Shown here: piece after piece, positions 1-6,200 of the stretch
Numbering within the stretch: the stretch's first letter is position 1
Layout of the letters: each line of letters begins with the position of its first letter
Assembly: GCA_015222065.1 (NCBI GenBank)
Contig: JADFUQ010000465.1
Coordinates: forward strand, 1-7,283
Length of the DNA: 7,283 nucleotides
Source of the DNA: Bacteroidota bacterium
GTDB taxonomy: Bacteria; Bacteroidota; Bacteroidia; Bacteroidales; VadinHA17
Reading direction: 5' to 3'
Translations under genes and position numbers: made by a program
The notes under the pieces: model-generated
What the model was told of the DNA's origin: nothing
Seen by the model: only the letters and a program-made list of their open reading frames with translations
Databases searched by the model: none

Positions 1-758
1 AGGTAATCCATAATATACCTGTTGTCTCCTGTAAAAGCCTGAATGAATCCTGAGATATCCTCACGACCCTGCATGGATAAAGCAGTCAGTTGTAATCCTG
101 CAATCCAGCCTTCAGTTTTAGTTTCCAGTAAAAGAATATCCTCTATTGAAAGGCCAAGTTTGAATTTTTTATTGAAGAAAATGGATATATCATTGGCAGA
201 AAAACAAAGATCAGATGACCGTAACTCAACTAATTGATTTTGGCTCCTTAAACGTGCAATGGGCAATGGCGGATCGGAACGTGCTGCAATTACAATATGT
301 ATTTGCTTAGAGACATGCTTCAGCAGAAATGTAACTATATCAAAAATCTCTTTAGAATTTATTAAATGAAAGTCATCCAATACAAGTACAAATTCCTTTT
401 TTATGTTAAGAATATCATTGATTAACAATCCCACAATGGATTCAATGTTTGGTCTGTGTGGTGCTTTTAATAGTTTAAGAGAGCTCTGACCAAAATCCTT
501 TTCAATAGTTTGAATCCCTGCAATAATATAGCTTAGGAATTCCACCGGATCATTATCTCTTATATCAATTGAATACCAGGCTGCAGGGATTTTGTTTTGG
601 TTAATCCAGTCACTAAGAACTGTTGTTTTACCAAATCCGGCAGGAGCGGAAATGAGAGTGAGTTTTCGTTTCAGCCCCTCGTCTAATTTCTCAAAAAGAC
701 CCGGTCGATGTACAAGGTTTACCCCTGCTGAAGGAATATGTAATTTTGTAACTAACAT
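1..758 (-). CDS. MalT-like LuxR-family transcriptional regulator, N-terminal ATPase part (runs off left edge)
   Basis: The open frame starts at ATG 758 and continues to base 1 without a stop, giving 252 residues of a longer protein. Residues 38-46 (APAGFGKTT) are a Walker A loop and residues 123-131 (FVLVLDDFH) a Walker B with D128/D129. AARSDPPLPIARLR at 158-171 and GWIAGLQL at 217-224 are typical of the STAND NTPase domain of MalT-type regulators. In that family the NTPase binds ATP, a helical repeat domain senses an inducer, and a C-terminal LuxR HTH binds DNA. The sensor repeats and HTH would lie left of this window and are not seen, so the DNA-binding end is inferred. The start is chosen because MLVTKLHIP leads directly into the conserved 'P...LVHRPGLFEKL' opening of this family. 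A TATCTTTG box lies 15 nt upstream. The inducer is unknown. Class confidence is high. Confidence 0.88.
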   Translation of the reverse strand, partial: MLVTKLHIPSAGVNLVHRPGLFEKLDEGLKRKLTLISAPAGFGKTTVLSDWINQNKIPAAWYSIDIRDNDPVEFLSYIIAGIQTIEKDFGQSSLKLLKAPHRPNIESIVGLLINDILNIKKEFVLVLDDFHLINSKEIFDIVTFLLKHVSKQIHIVIAARSDPPLPIARLRSQNQLVELRSSDLCFSANDISIFFNKKFKLGLSIEDILLLETKTEGWIAGLQLTALSMQGREDISGFIQAFTGDNRYIMDY

Positions 759-772
759 CGGTTACAAGTAAA

Positions 773-780
773 CAAAGATA
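773..780 (-). promoter_or_regulatory. Candidate Bacteroidota -7 promoter box for the MalT-like gene
   Basis: Read on the minus strand, 780-773 is TATCTTTG, an exact match to TAnnTTTG. It ends 14 nt before the ATG at 758, so the 5' leader would be very short. No TTTG-like -33 element is seen at the usual 19-nt spacing, so the call rests on one box in AT-rich DNA. Confidence 0.33.
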
Positions 781-948
781 TTTGCAATGTAGCAGAAAAA
801 TGTATAGAATATAGCTCTTTTGCCAAAAGAAGCGTCAGCTTTTATGCCCTGGTTAGGAAATGTGCTATTTGTGGGTTGTGGTATTTATTTCAATTTCGTT
901 ATTTATTTCTATTTCCTTGCATAAACGTTTAGCTATATCTAAATAGTT

Positions 949-2156
949 CTAATCAATTGGCAATGACAGCCTTAACCACAGCGGCATATGGTCACTAACT
1001 TTATGTTCAAACCTGGCATAGAAGTTCTCTTTCTTAGTAGGAGACATTTTATCTATTGGTGCTTTTACACCCAGCGCATCACGGAAAAGCTCTACAAAGT
1101 TGAATACTCCGTAATCCGGTCCTGTTTCCCGGGTACCCATATTGATATTGTTCTTATAGGTTGGCCAGTTTTTACTTGAATCTCTAAAAAACAGCCCTAT
1201 CTGGTCAAAGGTTTCATCCAGTCTGGCATTGGTTTTAAATACCTCGGTCTGATCAGGATCAGGATGAATATCAAGAAAAGGGAAGTTAACATTGATCTGT
1301 TTGGCTGGATCTGTTTCTTCACTACCGTCCTTGTCATAGCTTTTCATAGATTTCTCCACCGTTATTCTGTCATTCTTTGGGTTGTTGAAATCAAGGTTGA
1401 GATCACCCAGTAGCACAAAATTTGGATAGTAGGCTTTATCATTGTTTTTCACTCGCTCAATAATCCATTGCATTAGTGCATGAAACTCCTGCCTGCGGTC
1501 AGACATGTAATCACCGAAAAACAAGTGAGCATTGACTGCCATAAACTCGTAGGGCTGAGTTTCCGGAAGACCTTTAATCTCTTGAAACTTACGCAATAAG
1601 GTTGCCTTATAAAGGAAAGGAAGGCCGGCAGTTCTATGTTTCTTGGTTTGCTTCTTGTCCCTACTTTATACTCTAAATACTTTTCAGAATAGGGTTGCAT
1701 GACATGATGTATTGCCTGATAGTTTTCAGCCATTATCTCTATAACTTTAGTGCGGTCATAGGTAATATCTGAGATAACTTCACCTCTTTCAACAATTGAC
1801 CAGCGGAATACAAATCCAAGACGTTCTCCAAGACCGCTTTCTCCGGGAAATACACCGGTCTTATCTGATACAACCATACCAAATTCCGGACCCAGGTATT
1901 CCATAATCCGGTTTAATCCACTTAGGTCATCCATAATTTCCTGAATGGCAATCAAGTCAAATTGTTTACAGATTCGAGCTAAGAACTGCCATGTCTCCGC
2001 ACTACGATTACGGGATGAGCCAAGTTTTCTAATGTTGAAGGAGCCCATAAGTGCAGTGCCGTATATTCGTTTGGGAAAACGGTACTTATCCGGATCGTTG
2101 TCCAGTGCAGCGTTAATAGTTTTCCATTCATCTTTTGTGTATGGTTTAGATGCCAT
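949..2156 (-). pseudogene. Endonuclease/exonuclease/phosphatase (EEP) family protein, broken by a frameshift
   Basis: Two overlapping minus-strand frames (2156-1473 and 1596-949) encode the two halves of one EEP-fold protein of about 402 residues. The first half carries SFNIRKLG (N41), DLIAIQEI (catalytic Glu73) and ERLGFVFR at 111-118. The second half, numbered in the composite, carries VNAHLFFGD (His211), LLGDLNLDF (Asp252, Asn254), FDQIGLFF (Asp318) and the terminal SDH motif (Asp389, His390). These are the metal-binding and catalytic residues of the DNase I/exonuclease III superfamily. The likely chemistry is phosphodiester or phosphomonoester hydrolysis; the substrate is unknown. The frame breaks at about 1584: after ...FIRQPYCVSF the reading must move by one base, as if one base were missing, to continue ...EIKGLPETQPYEF. 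No signal peptide is seen. The start lies 12 nt after the stop of the CPBP gene, so they are probably co-transcribed. It is either a recent pseudogene or a sequencing/assembly error; all catalytic motifs are intact, so the damage would be recent. Confidence 0.85.
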
Positions 2157-2168
2157 GATGTTGTTTTT

Positions 2169-2879
2169 TTAGGTTAGTTTAATAAAGAGATGAAATATAT
2201 ATAAAAAACTCGCTCCAACATTAAAACAAAAGTGAACAATTATTGCCGGTATTAAACTATTCGTTCTTTCTTTTTGATATCCTGCTATTAAGCCTAATAT
2301 TATTCCAAATATAACGATGTTTATTACCGCAAAAATATTAACTCCTAAAGTAAGTAACATTAAATGCATTGCGCCAAAAAATATTGCTCCAACAATAACC
2401 GGCAAACTTATATAGTGTTTAAAAAAGTTTATCCCGATATGCTTTAATGGGGATAAAAAGCCCTGGATCATACCTCGGGTAAGTACTTCTTCGCAAATGC
2501 TAGCCCAAATCCATATGAATATAATTTGTTCTAAGAATGAGAAACTTGCCGTTGGATCTACACTGGTAGTATTAGTGAATAATTTGTCAATAAGATCAGA
2601 TAGGAATCCAAAAAAAAGACTAATTAAAACAATTTTATCCAAGGGGAAGTTTTTATTCCATACAAATCCATATTCCTTTAATTTCCCTTTGTTTAAAATC
2701 AAAATAAACAAAATAGAAAAAATCAACATTGATGTATGTATGAATGTTTTCTCAATAATTGGTAAATTCTTAAATAGGCTTGTACTTCCCGAAATTGTCA
2801 CCATTAATATACTAGAAAATAATAATATTAATAAACCTAATATACTTGCAATTACTATTCGTAATAGTGGATGCTTCAT
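2169..2879 (-). CDS. CPBP-family intramembrane glutamic protease (CAAX protease/Abi family)
   Basis: This is a 236-residue, very hydrophobic protein with about six to eight predicted membrane segments. The three CPBP signatures are in order: EExxxR at 130-135 (E130, E131, R135), FxxxH at 168-172 (H172), and HxxxN at 216-220 (H216, N220). These residues form the active site in Rce1-type and bacterial CPBP proteases, so the protein is probably catalytically competent in the inner membrane. The substrate cannot be read from sequence. Family members include prenyl-protein proteases, bacteriocin-immunity proteins and regulators. The gene is followed after 12 nt by the EEP gene, suggesting one transcript. 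A copy of a dispersed repeat lies about 31 nt upstream of the start. No exact TAnnTTTG box was found. Length is normal for the family. Confidence 0.88.
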   Translation of the reverse strand: MKHPLLRIVIASILGLLILLFSSILMVTISGSTSLFKNLPIIEKTFIHTSMLIFSILFILILNKGKLKEYGFVWNKNFPLDKIVLISLFFGFLSDLIDKLFTNTTSVDPTASFSFLEQIIFIWIWASICEEVLTRGMIQGFLSPLKHIGINFFKHYISLPVIVGAIFFGAMHLMLLTLGVNIFAVINIVIFGIILGLIAGYQKERTNSLIPAIIVHFCFNVGASFLYIFHLFIKLT

Positions 2880-2910
2880 TGTGAAATGTTTTATTATGTT
2901 GAAAGCAATA

Positions 2911-2965
2911 GCGTATAAGTGATTTATCTTTCGTTCTTACAAAACAGCAAACAGGTTGTAAATGA
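2911..2965. repeat. Dispersed intergenic repeat, copy A
   Basis: This 55-nt stretch aligns without gaps to 4479-4533 at roughly 80% identity by eye. Both contain CGTATAAGTG, then TTTATC(T/C)TTCGTTC, then CAAAA(C/T)AG(C/T)AAACAG. It lies 31 nt upstream of the CPBP start. Its right-hand continuation (2958-2988, containing AATGTAAGTTACA) also resembles 5904-5932. It could be a small mobile repeat or a shared upstream regulatory sequence. Confidence 0.6.
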
Positions 2966-2997
2966 ATGTAAGTTACAAAAAAAGTCGTATTACTTTA

Positions 2998-3099
2998 TGA
3001 AGAAGTCGAAAGGTTAAAGGGTCGAAGGGGTGGAAAAGGTGAAGAGGAGAAAAAGGAGGTGAGAGATGAGTTGTGAGTAAAGAGTGAAGAAATTGTGAT
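2998..3099. repeat. Purine-rich low-complexity intergenic tract
   Basis: About 100 nt of the plus strand are almost entirely A and G. They are built from short words such as GTCGAAAGG (3005-3013), GTCGAAGGGG (3021-3030), AAAAGGTGAAGAGG and AGGAGAAAAAGG (3045-3056). The last word recurs exactly, inverted, at 6980-6991. No reading frame of note crosses it. It lies between the SGNH hydrolase stop and the upstream region of the CPBP gene. Function is unknown. Confidence 0.6.
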
Positions 3100-3158
3100 G
3101 CTATACTTTTTGTTAGGCAAAATAATAACGTAATTAATTATTCTACTCCCAAGCCGGT

Positions 3159-3851
3159 TTATTTCTGAATTAATGCTTTTTCTATCGCTTCTTCAGCAAG
3201 AGGTGCCATTACTTTATATCCTGCTTCGTTTGGGTGAACACCATCACTTGTGTACTCATCTTTCAGACCCTTTCGCTCATCTACCATTGATGAATAGTAA
3301 TCCAGATATACAACTTCATTTTTGTCAGCATAATTTTTCATAAACTTATTCAGGGTGGCGATCTTTTCAGCCGGATTAAGTCCGGGTTTCCAGGGATAAT
3401 CAAAAACAGGTAACACTGAAGAAAGAACAACTTTTATACCGTTAGCCTTTGCCAATTCAGCCATGGAAATAATATTATCCTCTATCATTTTAATTGTTGA
3501 AGGTCCTGTATTACCGGCAATATCATTGGTGCCTGCCAGAATAACTACAACTGCCGGCTTAAGATCAATTACATCGGCTCTAAATCTGACCAGCATTTGG
3601 GGAGTTGTTTGTCCGCTAATACCCCGATTGATGTATAATTTGCCTGAGAAAAAGTTTGGACAAATCTGTCCCCAGCCCTCAGTAATTGAATTACCCATAA
3701 ATACAATCCGGTTTTCGCCTGATGAAGCCAATCCGAGTTTTGCATTTTCGTTTTTAAAACGGTTTAAATTTGGCCAGTCCTGAGCATAAGAGAATACACC
3801 CGTAAACATTGATAATAAAAGTATTACGAAAGACAATTTTAAACTTTTCAT
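3159..3851 (-). CDS. Secreted SGNH/GDSL-family hydrolase (lipase/acetylhydrolase type)
   Basis: This 230-residue protein starts with a Sec signal peptide: KSLK, a hydrophobic core, and probable cleavage after FSYA at residue 23. The mature enzyme is therefore likely periplasmic or exported. The SGNH blocks are all present: FMGNSITEG at 51-59 with nucleophile Ser55, NRGISGQTT at 75-83 (block II Gly77 or Gly80), LAGTNDIAG at 105-113 with Asn109, and SDGVHPNEAGY at 202-212 with Asp203 and His206. The enzyme should hydrolyse ester bonds in lipids or acetylated carbohydrates; the substrate cannot be told from sequence. Only 18 nt separate it from the DUF6155 stop, so read-through is possible. It could also have its own start: TACATTTA at 3896-3889 is a one-mismatch -7 box with a leader of about 30 nt. 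Length and motif order are normal. Confidence 0.93.
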   Translation of the reverse strand: MKSLKLSFVILLLSMFTGVFSYAQDWPNLNRFKNENAKLGLASSGENRIVFMGNSITEGWGQICPNFFSGKLYINRGISGQTTPQMLVRFRADVIDLKPAVVVILAGTNDIAGNTGPSTIKMIEDNIISMAELAKANGIKVVLSSVLPVFDYPWKPGLNPAEKIATLNKFMKNYADKNEVVYLDYYSSMVDERKGLKDEYTSDGVHPNEAGYKVMAPLAEEAIEKALIQK

Positions 3852-3869
3852 TTTTAGATTATAATTAAA

Positions 3870-4454
3870 TTAGTATTGGAAAAACAGATAAATGTACAAA
3901 AGTTTTAAGAATTGTGAGGCAGTGATGCAGTGTTGCAGTGATGCAGTGTGATAAAAATCAAAACAAACTTGTACTAAATAGTCATGAAACCCCCAACCAA
4001 TATTGCCAGTATCGTCAACTATCTCTTTAGCCCGTTCAGCAAACCTATCAAGAAGGTTTTCTTTTCTCATTAATGTCAATGCTTGCACATACGTTTTTCC
4101 CAAACTTAAATAAAAATTTTCGTCAATGTCCCCATAGTCATTAGTGAATTCAACTCCACATTCAACATAATAAAGCAATAAGTCCGCAAGATTTTCTTGC
4201 GAAGGTCCAAGTTTTTTAAATTCATTGATGGCTTTCCTTGCTAAGGATAATTTTAAATTCCACCCACGTTTTGGGTAAAACCCTTCTCTAACCTTTCCTT
4301 TATACTTTTCAAGTAATTCATTTTCGTTGGGGTTGATATAAAAATCGAAATATTCTTTTACGGGTTTATATTTTTTATACAATTCAGAGACGTGCTTTAT
4401 TAATGTCTCTTTATCTTGTTTCTTTAATTCAGATTTGAGTTCTCTTAATCCCAT
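3870..4454 (-). CDS. DUF6155 family protein with a repeat-altered C-terminus
   Basis: This 194-residue soluble protein is mostly helical and charged, with no signal peptide, membrane segment or catalytic motif I can name. From memory it matches the DUF6155 family: MGLRELKSELKK at the N-terminus, EYFDFYINPNENELLEKY at 34-51, GFYPKRGW at 58-65, LARKAINEFKKLGPS at 71-85, and NIGWGFHDYL at 151-160. No function is known to me. The start is supported by that conserved opening. The last residues (about 169-194, HTASLQHCITAS... onward) do not look like the family. They begin inside a tandem GCAGTGAT/GCAGTGTT octamer array at 3919-3950 and continue through AT-rich DNA to the first stop. The original C-terminus has probably been replaced or extended. 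A dispersed-repeat copy lies 24 nt upstream of the start. Confidence 0.72.
   Translation of the reverse strand: MGLRELKSELKKQDKETLIKHVSELYKKYKPVKEYFDFYINPNENELLEKYKGKVREGFYPKRGWNLKLSLARKAINEFKKLGPSQENLADLLLYYVECGVEFTNDYGDIDENFYLSLGKTYVQALTLMRKENLLDRFAERAKEIVDDTGNIGWGFHDYLVQVCFDFYHTASLQHCITASQFLKLLYIYLFFQY
3919..3950. repeat. Tandem octamer repeat inside the DUF6155 3' end
   Basis: There are four consecutive 8-bp units: GCAGTGAT, GCAGTGTT, GCAGTGAT, GCAGTGTG. The unit length is not a multiple of three, so loss or gain of one unit would change the downstream reading frame and the C-terminus of the DUF6155 protein. A 15-nt portion (GTGATGCAGTGTTGC, 3922-3936) recurs exactly, inverted, at 7036-7050. 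Confidence 0.85.
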
Positions 4455-4478
4455 TTGTCTTAAATTATATGCACTACA

Positions 4479-4533
4479 ACGTATAAGTGTTTTATCCTTC
4501 GTTCATGCAAAATAGTAAACAGATTTTAAATAA
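4479..4533. repeat. Dispersed intergenic repeat, copy B
   Basis: This is the partner of 2911-2965, in the same orientation relative to the downstream minus-strand gene. Its segment 4488-4504 also matches 5938-5954 in inverted orientation with one mismatch in 17 (GAAYGAAGGATAAAACA). It ends 24 nt upstream of the DUF6155 start. The similar placement before two unrelated genes is compatible either with a repeat preferring intergenic sites or with a shared control element. Confidence 0.6.
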
Positions 4534-4609
4534 GCACTCATGATCTCGCTATCGCCCGGTTAAAGCCCTCTTCCCGATATACGCCGGGACAGGTTCTGCA
4601 AGACTACTT

Positions 4610-4655
4610 TGGTGGGTCAACATCACAGGAATGGGTGGGTCAGTTTCACCGGAAT
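4610..4655 (+). mobile_element. Probable IS21-family terminal remnant
   Basis: Two direct units of the form GGTGGGTCA-N8-GGAAT lie at 4611-4632 and 4634-4655, with a period of 23 nt. Repeated GGTGGGTCA boxes spaced like this resemble the multiple terminal repeats at the ends of IS21-family elements, which begin with TG. Read this way, the tip would be at 4610 (TG) and the interior would have lain to the right. No istA or istB sequence is present, so only a stub remains. The assignment is from memory of the family and was not aligned. Confidence 0.42.
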
Positions 4656-4758
4656 TTATACTAATAGACAGTAATAGGTAAGTTCTTTGGTATGTTTGGA
4701 TAATTACTTCTTTAATTTCCATTTTATGTTTTTTGGTATTCTAGAATATCATTAATTA

Positions 4759-5811
4759 TTATTCCATTTGTTGCTGCAATTGTTTGTTTCTTTCAATTCT
4801 GTATTTAAGCATATTGAGATATCGTAAAGCCATTTTATTTTTATAATCGGTATAAGATTTTGATGTCCATTCAATAGCAGCATTAAGATCACCATTAATT
4901 TCATTGATAATAGCCATATTATAACAAGCTCTACCGGCTACTTTTATTTTAGTGTTTGAAACTTCTTTATCCCAAAGTTCAGCTGCTCCATCCCAGTTAC
5001 CTGTTCGTGCTCTGCGTTTTGCTATTTTAAAATTATTTGTTCCTCTAACATAATAGTGCCTGGAGACTCTTATTCTATAAGGAAGTATTCTTAATGCATA
5101 ATTATGACCAATGTTATTACTTACCTGTAAAACGGCCTCTTTTCTTCCCATTATTGCTTCAATAGCTCTTACCGGATTAATCCCTGCACCTGTTAATACC
5201 AAATTCTCATTTACCAAATATTCATCAAGAATGAATTTGTTTACCGGATCATAAATTCTCCATCCGGTTTTTATTAAAGTAGCAATTGTTGCATGATGTT
5301 CAATAGCCGGAATTTTTATCCCCAAAGGGCCATCAATTTCAATTGGAACAGTTTTATAATCAATTTTTGCATCTGTATCATAAAATGATAAAACAAAGAT
5401 GGCGTCTACATTATTTTCATAACAAATTCGTTCAGTTGTTTTCCAGGAAAGTGCTGATGGAAAAACACCAAGTCCCGGGCTCCTTACATCAACGCTATCA
5501 ATTATTTTTACTTCAGAAAATTTATTGCTATTTATTAGTTCATCAAATAGACCGGTAACAGATTCATGGGCTCCGTCTTTGTCCAGATTTTTGCCTTCTG
5601 CAGATAAAATTTTATCAAGTTTGTCCATTTTTTCATTTTCCCCCAAAGGCAAACTTCTATCAACAATACCAATTGTTTTAATATTTGAAGGAATATATAC
5701 CGGGGCTGGTTCTGTAACACTTATAGTTAATAAGTTCTTTGAACTACATGAGCATAAAATAATACTTACAAGTAATACCGGTATTGCTGTTGTGTTATAG
5801 ATTTTTCTCAT
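4759..5811 (-). CDS. DUF6340-type lipoprotein with TPR-like C-terminus
   Basis: The product is a 350-residue predicted lipoprotein. The N-terminus MRKIYNTTAIPVLLVSIILCSC is a type II signal, with a lipobox LCSC ending at Cys22. The protein should be lipid-anchored in the cell envelope. No acidic surface-export signal follows the cysteine. Residues 45-230 contain a repeated alpha/beta pattern (IKTIGIVDRS, VDAIFVLSFYDT, GWRIYDPVNKFILDEY) resembling the Bacteroidota DUF6340 family. Residues 262-335 (RARTGNWDGAAELWDKEV..., YNMAIINEINGDLNAAIEWTSKSY) look like two TPR-type helical hairpins, usually protein-binding. No catalytic motif is seen and the function is unknown. It stands alone, with gaps of about 300 and 390 nt on either side. 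The family name is from memory; lipoprotein status is firmer. Confidence 0.8.
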   Translation of the reverse strand: MRKIYNTTAIPVLLVSIILCSCSSKNLLTISVTEPAPVYIPSNIKTIGIVDRSLPLGENEKMDKLDKILSAEGKNLDKDGAHESVTGLFDELINSNKFSEVKIIDSVDVRSPGLGVFPSALSWKTTERICYENNVDAIFVLSFYDTDAKIDYKTVPIEIDGPLGIKIPAIEHHATIATLIKTGWRIYDPVNKFILDEYLVNENLVLTGAGINPVRAIEAIMGRKEAVLQVSNNIGHNYALRILPYRIRVSRHYYVRGTNNFKIAKRRARTGNWDGAAELWDKEVSNTKIKVAGRACYNMAIINEINGDLNAAIEWTSKSYTDYKNKMALRYLNMLKYRIERNKQLQQQME

Positions 5812-5903
5812 AATAATTTAATTTGTAAAAATTGCTTTCAGTCTATTTGACATAAAAGCCAAATTAAGACTAATTTCCAGTTTTCCGAACTTTTTATAAG
5901 ATA

Positions 5904-5954
5904 AATAAATGTAAGTTACATAAAAAAATCGTGATCAGAATGAAGGATAAAACA
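5904..5954. repeat. Dispersed intergenic repeat, mosaic copy C
   Basis: 5904-5932 (AATGTAAGTTACA followed by an A-run and TCGT) resembles 2958-2988, the right-hand end of copy A. 5938-5954 (GAATGAAGGATAAAACA) is the reverse complement of 4488-4504 in copy B with one mismatch. The copy therefore joins pieces of the other two with one part inverted. This suggests rearranged fragments of a longer repeat. Confidence 0.5.
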
Positions 5955-6061
5955 AAGTTGGACGATACCGCCGTTCTATGAGTATTCTATTGTTGAATTT
6001 ATTTTGATTGGTGAAAATGTGCTTTATTAACTTCTAAAATCAACATTCGTTTATCGATGTT

Positions 6062-6126
6062 CGATATTTACCCTGTGAAATAGCAAAGCTAAATCTTCGA
6101 TTTATTTCACAGGGTGAAATTTATCG
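6062..6126. repeat. Three-armed perfect cruciform (A-B-B'-C-C'-A' palindrome)
   Basis: The core 6070-6115 divides completely into four blocks: ACCCTGTGAAAT (6070-6081), AGCAAAGCT (6082-6090, a 3-bp hairpin with loop AAA), AAATCTTCGATTT (6091-6103, a 5-bp hairpin with loop TTC) and ATTTCACAGGGT (6104-6115). The first and last blocks are perfect 12-bp complements, so every base except the two triloops can pair. The outer stem extends through ATTT/AAAT (6066-6069 with 6117-6120, one bulged G) and CGAT/ATCG (6062-6065 with 6123-6126, two unpaired T). It does not resemble an intrinsic terminator, as no T-run follows on either strand. Function is unknown. Confidence 0.85.
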
Positions 6127-6147
6127 TTCCTTTTTCTTGATTTGAAG

Positions 6148-6193
6148 ATAACAAGAGTACAAATGCAGTGGGATGTCCTGCACTCGTTGTTAT
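6148..6193. repeat. Long imperfect palindrome just downstream of hepT
   Basis: The arms ATAACAA/TTGTTAT (6148-6154 with 6187-6193) are perfect. They continue as GAGT/ACTC (6155-6158 with 6182-6185, G6186 bulged). After an unpaired ACAAAT comes GCAG/CTGC (6165-6168 with 6178-6181), with an inner G-C pair. It begins 8 nt beyond the hepT stop in the direction of transcription. It could act in 3'-end formation or mRNA protection, but no T-tract follows it on the minus strand. Confidence 0.6.
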
Positions 6194-6200
6194 TTAGTGC

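Larger units (their letters stand above)
4455..4758. other. Intergenic region of about 300 nt with a dispersed repeat and an IS-end remnant
   Basis: No credible gene is seen. From left to right it holds the DUF6155 leader (4455-4478), dispersed-repeat copy B (4479-4533), a locally GC-richer patch (about 4548-4605, including CCCG/CGGG arms at 4573-4588), two 23-nt-period units resembling IS21 ends (4610-4655), and AT-rich DNA with no recognisable structure up to the DUF6340 stop. Confidence 0.6.
5812..6200. other. Intergenic region of about 390 nt rich in structured DNA
   Basis: No gene is visible on either strand. From left to right it contains the DUF6340 upstream region, with only a one-mismatch -7 box (TTAATTTG, minus strand). 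Next come segments shared with the dispersed repeats A and B (5904-5932 and, inverted, 5938-5954). A three-armed cruciform lies at 6062-6126 and a second palindrome at 6148-6193, just downstream of the hepT stop. Confidence 0.6.

Noticed and set aside
43..237. Plus-strand ORF of 64 codons
   Set aside because: It lies antisense inside the MalT-like ATPase frame, which has clear Walker motifs; the small ORF shows no family features.
816..840. Intrinsic terminator for the EEP gene
   Set aside because: AAGC/GCTT gives only a 4-bp stem with a weak extension, over 100 nt past the stop; too weak to call.
2169..2879. Calling the CPBP protein a phage-abortive-infection gene
   Set aside because: The 'Abi' label covers the whole CPBP family; nothing in the sequence or its neighbours specifically indicates phage defence.
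2497..2922. Plus-strand ORF of 141 codons
   Set aside because: It is the antisense shadow of the CPBP protease, whose three catalytic motifs are on the minus strand; the antisense product has no recognisable domain.
3463..3783. Plus-strand ORF of 106 codons
   Set aside because: It is the antisense shadow of the SGNH hydrolase.
3919..3950. Possible CRISPR-like direct repeats
   Set aside because: The units are 8 bp and contiguous, with no spacers, so this is a simple tandem repeat.
4546..4677. Short open frame through the GC-richer patch and the IS-like units
   Set aside because: It has no conserved motif or plausible start, and its end is made of terminal-repeat sequence; probably chance openness.
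5343..5800. ORFs on both strands overlapping the lipoprotein gene
   Set aside because: All are shadows of the DUF6340-type lipoprotein, which has a proper signal peptide and continuous 350-residue frame.
6148..6200. Integron attC-like site (ATAACAA...TTGTTAT arms next to a toxin-antitoxin module)
   Set aside because: The bases after GTT do not fit the GTTRRRY core on either strand, only one candidate site exists, and no integrase or cassette array is seen.
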